Shown here: positions 34,245 through 43,416 of the stretch, one piece after another | Layout: every line of letters begins with the position of its first letter | How positions within the stretch are numbered: position 1 is the stretch's first letter | Source: Streptomyces fructofermentans | GTDB lineage: Bacteria; Actinomycetota; Actinomycetes; Streptomycetales; Streptomycetaceae | Direction: 5' to 3' | NCBI RefSeq assembly: GCF_014651055.1 | Contig: NZ_BMWD01000014.1 | Location: forward strand, 62,001-126,000 | Length of the DNA stretch: 64,000 bases | The notes under the pieces: model-generated | Databases searched by the model: none | What the model saw: the letters and a program-made list of their open reading frames with translations, nothing else | Told to the model about the DNA's origin: nothing | Translations under genes and position numbers: made by a program

Positions 34245-36539
34245 TCACCGAACGACCGTCGGTGTCTCGGGTGCCAGTTCCGCCCAGACGCTCTTGCCGT
34301 GTGTCTGGTGGCGAGTGCCCCACTGTTCGGCCAGGCTCGCAATGATGAACAGGCCTCTGCCGGTCTCATCAACAGTACGGGCGTGCCTCACCCGCGGCGT
34401 GCTGGTCGCACCGTCACTGACCTCGCAGGTCAGCAATCGCCCGTTGATGAGGCGAAGCTTCAAGGGAGGAGCACCGTAGCGGACCGCGTTGCCGACCAAC
34501 TCGCTGGCGATCAGTTCCGTGTTGTAGGCCGTCTCGTCGTCCGTGCCCCAGACACGAAGCTGGTCTCGAACTGCCGCTCGGGCCACCGGCGCGGCTTCGG
34601 GGCCGGCGGGCAGGTCGCGGGTCAGTACGCGTTCCACGGGGAGCGGCTTGGTATGGGCGAGCAAGAGGAGGGCTTCGCCGCCTGCGAGCTCGTTCGCGAT
34701 GTCTGCGCACACATCGGCCTGCGACCGCTTGCCGAGGCTGCCGAGAAGCGGCCGTAGCCGACCGGACGGCGCCAGAACCTCATCGGCGAGCGCGGCGGTG
34801 CCCATCACCAGTGTGCTTCCCGAGGGAAGGTCGGTGGTGGTCGCGGGGAACGGGGCGTTGCTCGTTTCGGCGAGAAACGGACCGAGAGGAACGGACAGGC
34901 TGTCTGAAGTGCCGTCAGGGAGGATGAGAACGGGCTCGGGCAGACCGGCGCGCGCGATGGTGCACGTGAGGTCGACCGGGTCGTAGATCACGATGGCGCA
35001 GGCAGCCGTGATCGGTTCGAGGTGCGGAAGATCTGCGGGTGGCATGGCGGCGTAGGCGGCCGCAAGGCGGGTCGTGGTGTCACTGAGACGGGCCAGCAGC
35101 TCGTCGGCCTGCAGATCGAGGGCTGCGAGGGTATGGATGGCGGTCCGCAGCAGCCCCATCGTGATGGCTGCGGTGATGCCCCGGCCTGTGACTTCGCCGA
35201 CGATCAGCGCGGTCCGTGCGCCCGGCAGGTCGATGACGTCGTACCAGGCGCCCCCGCCTTCCGGGTCGGGAACGTGAAGGTGGGTGACATCCAAGCTGGC
35301 CTGCTTTGCCGGGTGCTCCGGAAGCAGCCTGTGCTGGACGGTCAGAGCGACGACCCACTCACGCATGTAGCGACTGGCGTTGTCTATGCAGAGGGCGGCA
35401 TGTGCGCACACAGCAGACGCAACCGCCAAATCCTCCTCGTCGAAGGAATCCTGTCGCCGGTCGCGGTAGAAGGTGACGACTCCCAAGGCGCGGCCGTGCA
35501 ACGACAGCGGTGCGACGATCAAGGAATTGGCACCGGACCGGTTGATGAGATCGGCCCGGGCCGCGTCGGCGGCCAGCCACGAACTGTCCTCATCCAGGCG
35601 GATGAGGCGCGGCTGAAGGTCCGACAGAACGCCTGAGAAGGGGGTTCCGGAAGGCAGGGGCCGCACGTCCCCCACCGGGATCGGTGAGACGGCCCCCTGG
35701 AAGGCTGCGTGGCGCAGCGGAGTGTCCTGCTGGGCAGGAATGAGCGGCGGCTCTTCTCCGCGGACTATGGCCTCGACCACGTCGACGACAGCCGCGCCGG
35801 CGAACGCGGGCACGATCGCGTCCACGACATCCCGGCACACCGTGCCGACTGTCGGCTGGGGCCCCACCTGCGTGCGGATCTTGTCCAAAATGGCCCGGCG
35901 CTCTTCCGACTTCTCATGCTCGGTGACGTCGGCGGTGGCCATGAGAAGGCCGATCGCCCTTCCTGCCGGGTCCTCCAATCGGAAGTAGGAAACCGAGAAG
36001 ATGCGACGCCGGCACCGTCCTGGCCGGTGGGCACCTCGGACGATCCGCTTCACCACCGGTTCCCCGTGCTCCAGGACCCGTCGGGCCGTGACGCCCTCTT
36101 CCAGGGGATCCGCAAAGCTGTACACCTCGGTGAAGTGTTTGCCCACCAGGTGTTCCGCCGGCTCGTAGCAGCAACTGCTCGACATCGCGCTCCCCCGGAC
36201 CACACGCAGTCGCTCGTCGAGTACGTGGAGTCCCACTGGGAACTGCGCGAAGAGAGCACTCAGAATCGCCTCGCCCCGCCGGGACGGACTGTCTGCCGCG
36301 GCAAGGACCTGCCAGAGGACCGAGTTGTCGCGCAGCACCGGTCTGACCAGCACCGAGGTGCCGTCCTGGGAGCCCTCTCGTCCCCACGGGCCCTCAGCCG
36401 CGAGTTCGGACATGAGGGTCGTCACGGGACGGCCGATGGCGTCCTCGGCGGCCCTGCCGAACAGTTCCTCGGCCGGACGCCCCCACTCGATCACGCGGCC
36501 GCTCTCATCGATCAGCGCGAAAAGGTCCATGCTGGGCAT
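34245..36539 (-). CDS. SpoIIE-type PP2C phosphatase with PAS, GAF and HATPase domains
   Basis: This is a multidomain protein of about 764 residues. An N-terminal PAS (SMDLFALIDESGRVIEWGRP) and a second PAS ending DVTEHEKSEERRAILDKI are followed by a GAF domain. Next come a SpoIIE PP2C core (DVTHLHVPDPEGGGAWYDVI, ALIVGEVTGRGITAAITMG) and a C-terminal anti-sigma-type ATPase (TELIASELVGNAVRYGAP, DETGRGLFIIASLAEQWGTR). Such Streptomyces proteins can both dephosphorylate anti-anti-sigma factors and act as serine kinases in partner-switching. ATG 36539 is chosen because AGGAACGAG precedes it; a start at 36611 is possible. No sigma or anti-anti-sigma gene is adjacent, so its partner is elsewhere. 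Confidence 0.9.
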   Translation of the reverse strand: MPSMDLFALIDESGRVIEWGRPAEELFGRAAEDAIGRPVTTLMSELAAEGPWGREGSQDGTSVLVRPVLRDNSVLWQVLAAADSPSRRGEAILSALFAQFPVGLHVLDERLRVVRGSAMSSSCCYEPAEHLVGKHFTEVYSFADPLEEGVTARRVLEHGEPVVKRIVRGAHRPGRCRRRIFSVSYFRLEDPAGRAIGLLMATADVTEHEKSEERRAILDKIRTQVGPQPTVGTVCRDVVDAIVPAFAGAAVVDVVEAIVRGEEPPLIPAQQDTPLRHAAFQGAVSPIPVGDVRPLPSGTPFSGVLSDLQPRLIRLDEDSSWLAADAARADLINRSGANSLIVAPLSLHGRALGVVTFYRDRRQDSFDEEDLAVASAVCAHAALCIDNASRYMREWVVALTVQHRLLPEHPAKQASLDVTHLHVPDPEGGGAWYDVIDLPGARTALIVGEVTGRGITAAITMGLLRTAIHTLAALDLQADELLARLSDTTTRLAAAYAAMPPADLPHLEPITAACAIVIYDPVDLTCTIARAGLPEPVLILPDGTSDSLSVPLGPFLAETSNAPFPATTTDLPSGSTLVMGTAALADEVLAPSGRLRPLLGSLGKRSQADVCADIANELAGGEALLLLAHTKPLPVERVLTRDLPAGPEAAPVARAAVRDQLRVWGTDDETAYNTELIASELVGNAVRYGAPPLKLRLINGRLLTCEVSDGATSTPRVRHARTVDETGRGLFIIASLAEQWGTRHQTHGKSVWAELAPETPTVVR

Positions 36540-36779
36540 CTGAGGTCTCGTTCCTGCCGTCGGCCGGTGCACTACGCGGCCTTCTGACCTCTCTCTGCGG
36601 GGCATGGCCACGGGCAGCAGAGGTCATCGTGATCTCGGGCGAGTGCGGCGTCGAAATGGTCGCGGGGGCACCTTTCGCATGAGGGAGCCGGCCGGCCCGT
36701 GCTCGCGGCATCGGAGCAGGACCTTGTGTGACGAAGCACCGGCGCCAGGGCCCGGCGGCGCGTGGGAGGAGATGAGACG

Positions 36780-37388
36780 TCATTCGGGGCTGCGCCAGAG
36801 GTTGTCGAACGCGGCCCCTTCGACACTTCGCCGTCGGCGCTCGGCATCGAGTTCCAAGAGCGCGCCGTTGACAGCGGCGAGCACCGTCTCCACTGCGTAG
36901 TCCGCGATCTCCGGGGCGTCTCCATCCTGGTTGCTGTGGATACCGAGGCTCTCGGCAAGAGCGACGAGGACGGGCTCGGCGGACGCCCAGCGTTCCGCTG
37001 CCTGGCGGCGAGGAAGGGAATCGACCAGAACGGCCTGCCCGTCCCGGAGGCGGAAGCGTTTCCGGCCCTGCTGGACGACGAGCCCCTCCGCCTCGAAGGC
37101 GGCCACGTAGGTCTCGGCCAGGGAATCGCCTCTGCGCCACAGCCAGTCGCCGACCGACTCGTACGGCTCGGTCATGACGAGTGCGGCCGCAGCTTCCAGC
37201 AGCAAGCGATCCGCCGGTGTCGGCAAGTGGCCCGGCACTATGCGGCCGGCGTCCAAGCGGATGGTCGGGCTCTTCAGGAAGTCGATCACCTCGGCCCCTG
37301 CGAGCGCCAGCGACACCTCTCCCATCTGCACGGGGTGGCCGGCCTCGGCTTCGAGGGCGACGAACAGCAGGTCTCGGGGCGTGGTCAT
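36780..37388 (-). CDS. GOLPH3/VPS74 (GPP34) family protein
   Basis: The 202-residue protein starts MTTPRDLLFVALEAEAGHPV and contains SLALAGAEVIDFL, IRLDAGRIV, DRLLLEAAAALV, and FRLRDGQAVLVDSLPRRQ with AYVAAFEAEGLVV before it. These are the core pieces of GPP34 domains, which bind phosphoinositides in eukaryotes. The many Streptomyces copies have no firm role. ATG 37388 follows GTGAGG. It lies in a minus-strand series between LAL3 and the SpoIIE phosphatase. Confidence 0.85.
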   Translation of the reverse strand: MTTPRDLLFVALEAEAGHPVQMGEVSLALAGAEVIDFLKSPTIRLDAGRIVPGHLPTPADRLLLEAAAALVMTEPYESVGDWLWRRGDSLAETYVAAFEAEGLVVQQGRKRFRLRDGQAVLVDSLPRRQAAERWASAEPVLVALAESLGIHSNQDGDAPEIADYAVETVLAAVNGALLELDAERRRRSVEGAAFDNLWRSPE

Positions 37389-37657
37389 GAGGAACCTCAC
37401 GTCCAATGCGTCGACAACGACGCGATGCTGAGGGACACGAAAGCAGCGGCCGGCACGGGTGCTTGGCCGCCGGCGCAACGGGCGCCCCCCACGAACCTGA
37501 GCGAGTGTCCGTATTCGAGTCTACGCAGCGTGCACGGTGCCGGCATCCTGCATGTCAGCGCAAGGCCGCCGCCGGACAGGCGAAGACCACAACCCGCGAA
37601 GCGCAGGTCGGGACAGCACCCGGGCTGACACAGCGCCCGTCCAGGACGGGGAGGATG
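37389..37657. other. Gap of 269 bp between LAL3 and the GOLPH3-like gene
   Basis: No gene was seen. The region should hold the leader of the GOLPH3-like gene. Confidence 0.35.
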
Positions 37658-40444
37658 TCAGTCTCCGGTGTCGAGTGGCGGGGCGGGGAAGGCGCCCTCC
37701 AGGTGGCGACGGGACTTGACGCCCAACTTGGCGAAGACGTTGCCGAGGTGCCACTCCACCGTCCGCGGGCTGATGAACAACTGGGCCGCGATCTCTCCGT
37801 TGGTATGGCCGTCCGCAGCCAGCCTGGCGATCTGGGCTTCCTGGCTGGTGAGGTTCCCGTCGATGCCGACGGCACGCTTGCCCGCGATCGCACCGGTGGC
37901 CGTGAGCTCCCTCAGCGCGCGCTCGGCAAAGCTGGTCGCTCCCATCACCCTGAACGCCTCGTAGGCAGAACTCAGATGAGTACGGCTCTCCTGGCGCCGG
38001 CTCTCTCGCCGCAACCACTCGCCGTAGAGCAGGCGGGCCCGGGCGAGGTACACAGCGATCCGGCATCGTTCGAGATGATCGATCGACGTCCGGTAGAGGG
38101 CTTCGGCCTCCGGCCCCTCGCTCAGAAGTGCCCGGCAGTAGGCCTCTGTGCCCAGGGCCCATGGGGTACCGCCGGCCTTCGTCCGTTCGGTGAGTTTGCC
38201 CAGCGCGGCCGCAGCGATGTCCGGGTGGCCGCTCCGGGAGGCCGCCTCGACCAGTTCGACCAGAGCCAGTCCGAAGAAGCCGAGGTCCTCGTACTGGCAC
38301 GCGCACGTCGCGGCCGCCAGGGCTTCCTCAGTGCGGCCGAGGCCGTTGTAGAGCAGTGCGGTCGCGTACTCGGCCAGCCCGAGGGTGCGTCCTTCACCGC
38401 GTTCGCTGCCCTGCTTGACACTGGTCTGGATGATCTCCAATGCCTGCGGTTCCTTCTCGGTCCAGGCACCCAGCAGCAGCGCTGTCTGGCTCACGGGAAG
38501 GCTGCCCGTGGCCTCCGAGATCGCGTTTGCTTCGTCGATGAGATGGGCTGCTGTGGCGAAGTCGCCGGCGTAGGTGTGGAAGCACGCCTGGTAGTTCAGT
38601 GCCATGGGGAGGACGGCGAGCGCCCCCGCTTCCCGGGCGATCCTGACAGCGCCGATCCCCAACTCGTGCCACGCCTCGTCATCCCACAGTTCCGGTGCGA
38701 GAGGGCCGGGCGCCACCGGGCACGCCAGCCAGAGCCAGCGTTCGTCCTCTGTCGGACCGGACTTCTGTTGCTCCCGGACAGCGTCCAGTGCGTATTTGAG
38801 CAGATCTGCGCTGGCGGCGAAGCCATCGATGATCAACGAGGCGATGCCGTCCAGGAGCACATCGACGGTACGCACCATTTTCGGCGGACGCCCTGTTCGG
38901 GCGGCCTCGGCGACCTTTCGCTGCACGGGGCCTTCCGCGAGGCGGCCGGCGAAGACGACGGCGCCGAGGGCTTCCAGCAGGGTGTCACGGGCAAGGTCGG
39001 TGTCCAGGGGGACCAGCCGTTGCGCTGCTTCAAGCAGGAGGCCAGGTGCGTCGGCCCCTCGAACCCGGGCGAACACGAGGCGGGCACGCAATCGCTCGAG
39101 CCGAGCGCGTTGCAGTGGATCGAGAGGGCAGGATTCCGCGGCGGCCAGCATGTTGTGGGCCTGGTCGGATCCGCCTGCCTCAATCTCGATCTGAGCGGCG
39201 GCCAGCGCGCGCGGGGCACGGAGTACGGGATCGGGCGTCAGCTGGGCTGCCCGCTGCAGGAAGGAGGATGCTGCCGCCATGCCTCCCCTGCTTCGTACGC
39301 GGTCGGCGGAGCGTTCCAGGTCGGAGGCGACATCCTCATCGGGTTGAGCGGTGGCATGGGCGCGATGCCAGGCTCTTCGATCCGGGTCCAGGTTGGAGTC
39401 CGTGGCCTCTGCCAGCGCCCGGTGCGCCGCCCGCCGGTCGGGCTCGGATGCCTTTCGGTAGATGGCGGATCGAACCAGGGGGTGGTGGAACCGTACTTTG
39501 ATGCCGAACTCGACAAGTCCTGCGGTTTCGGCCGGGGCTGCGGCGTCCCTGGGGATGCTCTGCAGAGCAGCCGCGCGCCACAACAGTCCGATGTCCGCGG
39601 TCGGTTCGGCTGCGGCAGTCAGTACAAGCTGCTTGCTGTACTGCGGAAGTGCCCGGAACTGCTGGTGGAAGGCGTCCTCGATGTAGCTCTCCAGGGGGTG
39701 GCCCGCGGAAAGCCAGAAACCACCGGCCAGCTCCGCGGGTGTCAGTGCGTTCGGCAGATGCAGGAGAGCCATCGGGTTGCCGCGGGCTTCAGCGACGATG
39801 CGATCCCTGACAACCGGGTCGAACGGGACGCGGACGGCCGATGCCAGCAGGGCGCGCGCGTCAGGTTCACTGAGCCCTTCGACGACCAGCCCCGGCAGGC
39901 CGGTCAACTGACGTCCTTCCGGCTCTCTCAGGGCAAAGAGAAGGGCAACGGGTTCGGCCATCAGTCGCCTGGCGACAAACGCCAGCACCTGCATGGAATC
40001 GTCATCGAGCCACTGGGCGTCGTCCACGCGACACAGCAGGGGATGGTCCCCCGCAGTACCGGCCAGCAGGCCCAGCACCGCCAGGCCGACCAGGAACCGG
40101 TTGGGGGCCTTGCCCTCCTTCAGCCCGAACGCGACGGACAGCGCGTCATGCTGCGGTGCGGGAAGGTCCTGGATCCGGTCCAGCAACGGTGCGCAGAACT
40201 GGTGGAGGCTGGCGAACGGCAGCCTCATCTCCGACTCGACGCCTGCGACGCCCGTGGTGCGGAATCCAACGGCCCGGACGCCTACGGCATCGAGCAGTGC
40301 GGTCTTGCCGATGCCGGCCTCGCCGCGAAGGACGAGAACACCGCTCTTGCCGGCCCTCGCTCCGTTCAATACGTCGTCCAGCAGGGCCAGCTGATCCCTT
40401 CGCCCCAGTAGCTGGGGCAGTGGTCTGACCGCGAAGTCGCCCAT
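37658..40444 (-). CDS. LAL-family LuxR-type regulator (LAL3)
   Basis: The 928-residue protein has Walker A LRGEAGIGKTALL, Walker B LLCRVDDAQWLDDDS, a helical middle region and a C-terminal LuxR HTH (LTSQEAQIARLAADGHTNGE, IAAQLFISPRTVEWHLGNVF, AKLGVKSRRHLEG). ATG 40444 begins MGDFAVRPLPQLLGRRDQ; the frame is open 100 codons further but loses protein character. It is the close paralog of LAL2. Divergent from it, on the other strand, lie box c with an eroded epoxide hydrolase and box d with a DipZ-like thioredoxin. The pairing with box and EH repeats the LAL2-EH3 arrangement. Confidence 0.94.
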   Translation of the reverse strand: MGDFAVRPLPQLLGRRDQLALLDDVLNGARAGKSGVLVLRGEAGIGKTALLDAVGVRAVGFRTTGVAGVESEMRLPFASLHQFCAPLLDRIQDLPAPQHDALSVAFGLKEGKAPNRFLVGLAVLGLLAGTAGDHPLLCRVDDAQWLDDDSMQVLAFVARRLMAEPVALLFALREPEGRQLTGLPGLVVEGLSEPDARALLASAVRVPFDPVVRDRIVAEARGNPMALLHLPNALTPAELAGGFWLSAGHPLESYIEDAFHQQFRALPQYSKQLVLTAAAEPTADIGLLWRAAALQSIPRDAAAPAETAGLVEFGIKVRFHHPLVRSAIYRKASEPDRRAAHRALAEATDSNLDPDRRAWHRAHATAQPDEDVASDLERSADRVRSRGGMAAASSFLQRAAQLTPDPVLRAPRALAAAQIEIEAGGSDQAHNMLAAAESCPLDPLQRARLERLRARLVFARVRGADAPGLLLEAAQRLVPLDTDLARDTLLEALGAVVFAGRLAEGPVQRKVAEAARTGRPPKMVRTVDVLLDGIASLIIDGFAASADLLKYALDAVREQQKSGPTEDERWLWLACPVAPGPLAPELWDDEAWHELGIGAVRIAREAGALAVLPMALNYQACFHTYAGDFATAAHLIDEANAISEATGSLPVSQTALLLGAWTEKEPQALEIIQTSVKQGSERGEGRTLGLAEYATALLYNGLGRTEEALAAATCACQYEDLGFFGLALVELVEAASRSGHPDIAAAALGKLTERTKAGGTPWALGTEAYCRALLSEGPEAEALYRTSIDHLERCRIAVYLARARLLYGEWLRRESRRQESRTHLSSAYEAFRVMGATSFAERALRELTATGAIAGKRAVGIDGNLTSQEAQIARLAADGHTNGEIAAQLFISPRTVEWHLGNVFAKLGVKSRRHLEGAFPAPPLDTGD

Positions 40445-40707
40445 GACCCAATCTTCCCTGCCTGCGGTGTCAGAGGCGCGCCGACCAGGTGAGGACATCA
40501 CGCGTGCCTCTCTCTTGGCCTCCGCCTCAGGAGGTGTTCGCCAGGCACAGGAACCAGCGCATCTCCAGAAAAGTGACCAAAGTTGCACATTATCATGATT
40601 TAGGATTTTTCGACCTTCATCCCACATGAAGGGTTGCCAACCGAATGACGCGCGTAGTTTGACTGCAGCCCGCACCGGGAGCCGGATCCCGTACCTGCAC
40701 CCCGGTG

Positions 40708-40727
40708 GATTCCCCTGGGGCGACGCA
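40708..40727 (+). promoter_or_regulatory. Upstream box copy c, before the eroded EH
   Basis: GGATTCCCCTGGGGCGACGC is followed by ACACACCGC, resembling copy a on the downstream side as well. GGGGCGA ends 74 nt before ATG 40798. On the other strand LAL3 starts 264 nt away. Confidence 0.65.
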
Positions 40728-40797
40728 CACACCGCCTGAAGCAACCTGGACTGGTTGCCGACGCGGTCCCCAGCGGCGGCAGTAGGGAGATCCGCCT

Positions 40798-40958
40798 ATG
40801 CCTGCGAAATCCGAAAGCTGAGCCACCGACCGTTCACGGTCAAGTCTTCCGAGGCGGGCGTCGCCAATCGGCGCAGGGGCATCGAGGCGGCACTGCCCAG
40901 TACAGCGGAACTTCACCGAAAGACGGCACCGCCCCGCACTCCGCACCACACGCGTTGA
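40798..40958 (+). pseudogene. Eroded epoxide hydrolase (N-terminus only)
   Basis: GGGAGATCCGCCT precedes ATG 40798, which reads MPAKSES and then a TGA. One frame over, the text continues HRPFTVKSSEAGVANRRRGI and EAALPSTAELHRK. This aligns with EH3 QPFTVDFSDEDIADLRRRIA, including PFTV, the S-E/D spacing and RRxI. MPA also starts EH1 and EH4. The EHN homology ends near 40920; the hydrolase core is absent. A frameshift and a large deletion left only the promoter-proximal part, still behind box c at the usual distance. Confidence 0.7.
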
Positions 40959-41118
40959 TCGTACGAGCTGTCGAAGTACGCGATTTTCTCGGTGTGCCGG
41001 ATGGCGGGGCACGTCACGGCCCATGGTGTGGAGCCGTCGTCGGAGCTCGCCCTGGGCGGAGACCGGCCGCGCGCAGGTCGTACGTCCCCAGGGTCGGCCG
41101 GGTCCCGAGCGCCCCCGG

Positions 41119-41138
41119 GGGTTTCCCGGGGGCGACAT
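41119..41138 (+). promoter_or_regulatory. Upstream box copy d, before the DipZ-like gene
   Basis: GGTTTCCCGGGGGCGACATG is one base shorter in the middle than copies a-c (CCCGG for CCCCTG). GGGGCGA ends 66 nt before ATG 41201. Confidence 0.55.
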
Positions 41139-41200
41139 GGATCGGAGTGACCCATCGTGGACGGGGCAGCACCATGTCGCCGACAAAGGGGACGCGTGAA

Positions 41201-42154
41201 ATGAATGTGCTTGAGCGTGCACACATGCCCTCGCTCGACGGGGCGACCCAGTGGTTCAACTCCGAGCCGCTTCATTCCCGCGAGTTGCGCGGGCATCCCG
41301 TGCTCGTACATTTCTGGACGCTGACCTGCATCAACTGGTTGCGCACCCAGCCCTACCTCCGCGCATGGTCGCAGGCCTACCGGGATGACGGGCTGATCAT
41401 CATCGGAGTCCACACACCGGAGTTCTCGTTCGAGCACGGCATCGACCACGTGGAGCGGGCGCTCGCGGCCCGGGGCATCACCTACCCCGTCGCCGTGGAC
41501 AACGACTACAAGATCTGGCAGGCCTTCGGCAACCAGTACTGGCCGGCGCTCTACTTGATCGACGCCGACGGCAAGGTCCGCGACCACCAGTTCGGCGAGG
41601 GGCACTACCCCGAATCCGAGCGCGTCATCCAGCAACTGCTGGGCATCGAACGCCGGCTCGTCCCGGCCGAGGGACGCGGGGTGGAGGCCGAGGCCGACTG
41701 GGCCCACCTCCGGACGCCGGAGACCTACCTCGGCTTCATCCGCACGGAGAACTTCGAAGCACCCGGCGGCTTCGTTCTCAACACCCCGCGCGCCTACGAA
41801 ATGCCTGAGCACCTGAATCCGAACCACTGGGCTCTCGCCGGCACGTGGACAATCAGGAGGGAGCATGTCCTGCTCGACCAGGCCGACGGCGGCATCGCCT
41901 GCCGTTTCCAGGCCCGGGACGCTCACCTCGTGCTGGCCAGGGAGGCCTCCGAGCCCATCAAGTTCCGCGTGACCCTCAACGGCAAAGCGCCCGGCCGATC
42001 ACATGGCACAGACGTCGACGCGGACGGTGAGGGCCTGCTTGACGAGAGCCGCCTCTACCAGTTGGTCCGCACCCACGGCAGGGTGCAGGCTCAAACGCTC
42101 CAGGTCACGTTCGACGAACCTGGCGCCCAGGCATACGCCTTCACCTTCGGCTAG
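41201..42154 (+). CDS. DipZ/TlpA-like thioredoxin-fold protein with a one-Cys active site
   Basis: The 317-residue protein has an N-terminal thioredoxin/redoxin domain (PVLVHFWTLTCINWLRTQPY, LIIIGVHTPEFSFEH, NQYWPALYLIDADGKV). The C-terminal part is DipZ-like and beta-rich (FEAPGGFVLNTPRAYEMPEH to QVTFDEPGAQAYAFTFG). The active site reads CINW where DipZ proteins have CxxC, so the resolving cysteine is missing and a disulfide relay would need another thiol. No signal peptide or membrane segment is seen. ATG 41201 follows AAAGGGG; ATG 41174 in the same frame is possible. Box d lies upstream. Its TAG overlaps the stop of the convergent EH4 gene in the sequence CTAG. Confidence 0.8.
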   Translation: MNVLERAHMPSLDGATQWFNSEPLHSRELRGHPVLVHFWTLTCINWLRTQPYLRAWSQAYRDDGLIIIGVHTPEFSFEHGIDHVERALAARGITYPVAVDNDYKIWQAFGNQYWPALYLIDADGKVRDHQFGEGHYPESERVIQQLLGIERRLVPAEGRGVEAEADWAHLRTPETYLGFIRTENFEAPGGFVLNTPRAYEMPEHLNPNHWALAGTWTIRREHVLLDQADGGIACRFQARDAHLVLAREASEPIKFRVTLNGKAPGRSHGTDVDADGEGLLDESRLYQLVRTHGRVQAQTLQVTFDEPGAQAYAFTFG

Positions 42155-43347
42155 TTCGAACGGCGAAGTGGTCGCAGTCCCGTACGGACCTCTTCGACGA
42201 ACAGCTCCGGCTGTTCCCAAGCCGGGAAGTGCCCACCCGCGGGAAGCCTGTTGTAGTGCATGAGGTTGGGGTACGCCTTCTCCGCCCAACTCTTCGGCGG
42301 CTCGTAGAGCTCACGGGGAAAGACACTCACTGCGACCGGCAGGGTGACGCCTTTGGCCCCGAAGAACGACGTGGTGTTCTCCGCATAGAGACGGGCGGCG
42401 GAAATCACCGTGTTCGTCATCCAGAAAAACGTGATGTTGTCGAGTACATCGTCTCGTGTCAGACGGTCTCCATCTCCGCCGAACGCCCGAGGTATCAGTT
42501 CCAGACCGGGCTCGAGCATGAAGGAAGCCAGGCCGACAGGAGAATCCGCGAGAGCCGTCAGTGATTGAGGCAGTGATGCCATCAGGTACGCGTAGTGGAC
42601 GTGTGCGTACATGGAGGTGAGTTGTTCGACGGCCCGCTGCTCCTCCTCCGTGAAATCGCTGCCGGCAGGTACCGGCCTGCCCGTGGCGAGCGCCTGGTCG
42701 ATCTCGGGCGGAACCGCTCCGGCCATGTTCGTGTGGAACCCGGCCAGGCCCGGAGGCGCCTCCACTCCCATCAACTCCGTGATGATCGCTCCCCAGTCGC
42801 CGCCCTGGGCCGCGTAGCGCGTGTATCCGAGGCGCTCCATCAGTCGGGCCCAGGCACGCGCGATGCGCTCTGGTCCCCAGCCGGTGGTGGTCGGCTTGCC
42901 CGAGAAGCCGAAGCCGGGCAGGGACGGCATTACGACGTCGAAGGCGTCCGCGGCGTCCGCGCCGTATGCCGTGGGGTTGGTCAGAGGATCGATGATCGCC
43001 AGCTGCTGGATGATCGAGCCGGGCCAGCCGTGGGTCATGATGAGCGGCAGGGCATTCTCATGCTTCGAGCGGACGTGGATGAAGTGGATGTCAAGTCCGT
43101 CGATCTCGGTGATGAAGTGCGGCTGAGCGCGCAGTTTGGCTTCGGCCCTGCGCCAGTCGTAGTCCGCCCCCCAGTAGCGGGCAAGCTCCTGAATCGTGGC
43201 GAGCTGCGTACCCTGCGACGGATCGTCCACCGTCTCCTTGTCGGGCCAGCGAGTCCCTTGAATACGTGCACGCAGGTCATCGATTTCCTCTTCTGGAAAG
43301 GAGAACGAGAACGGACGTATTTCTGTCTTCTGGCGGTTTGCAGGCAT
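42151..43347 (-). CDS. Epoxide hydrolase, EHN family (EH4)
   Basis: The 398-residue protein starts MPANRQKTEIRPFSFSFPEE. It contains GTRWPDKETV, THGWPGSIIQQL, GFGFSGKP and AQGGDWGAIITE with the nucleophile Asp. The C-terminal block is PAGGHFPAWEQPE with the catalytic His. ATG 43347 follows GGGAGA. It differs from the others in a shorter lid loop (LEPGLELIPRAFGG for the region with two extra acidic residues). The stop overlaps that of the DipZ-like gene tail to tail. A degenerate box (CCGGGG-N8-GGGGC-N-A) ends 69 nt before the start. Expected role: epoxide hydration; substrate unknown. Confidence 0.93.
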   Translation of the reverse strand: MPANRQKTEIRPFSFSFPEEEIDDLRARIQGTRWPDKETVDDPSQGTQLATIQELARYWGADYDWRRAEAKLRAQPHFITEIDGLDIHFIHVRSKHENALPLIMTHGWPGSIIQQLAIIDPLTNPTAYGADAADAFDVVMPSLPGFGFSGKPTTTGWGPERIARAWARLMERLGYTRYAAQGGDWGAIITELMGVEAPPGLAGFHTNMAGAVPPEIDQALATGRPVPAGSDFTEEEQRAVEQLTSMYAHVHYAYLMASLPQSLTALADSPVGLASFMLEPGLELIPRAFGGDGDRLTRDDVLDNITFFWMTNTVISAARLYAENTTSFFGAKGVTLPVAVSVFPRELYEPPKSWAEKAYPNLMHYNRLPAGGHFPAWEQPELFVEEVRTGLRPLRRSN

Positions 43348-43416
43348 GTGGGATTCTCCCATTGGCTCCGGGGTCGCACGGCTTTCTTCCTCACCGTGAC
43401 ACGAAGTCGCCTGCCT

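Noticed and set aside
37406-40411. A 1001-codon open frame antisense to LAL3; similar long antisense frames exist opposite EH2-msrA (11147-13351), the TPR gene, the M4 peptidase and crtUTY
   Set aside because: Such frames are expected opposite high-GC genes. They are rich in Gly, Arg, Val and Ala, lack ribosome-binding sites and show no family motif, while the opposite strand carries a well-supported gene.
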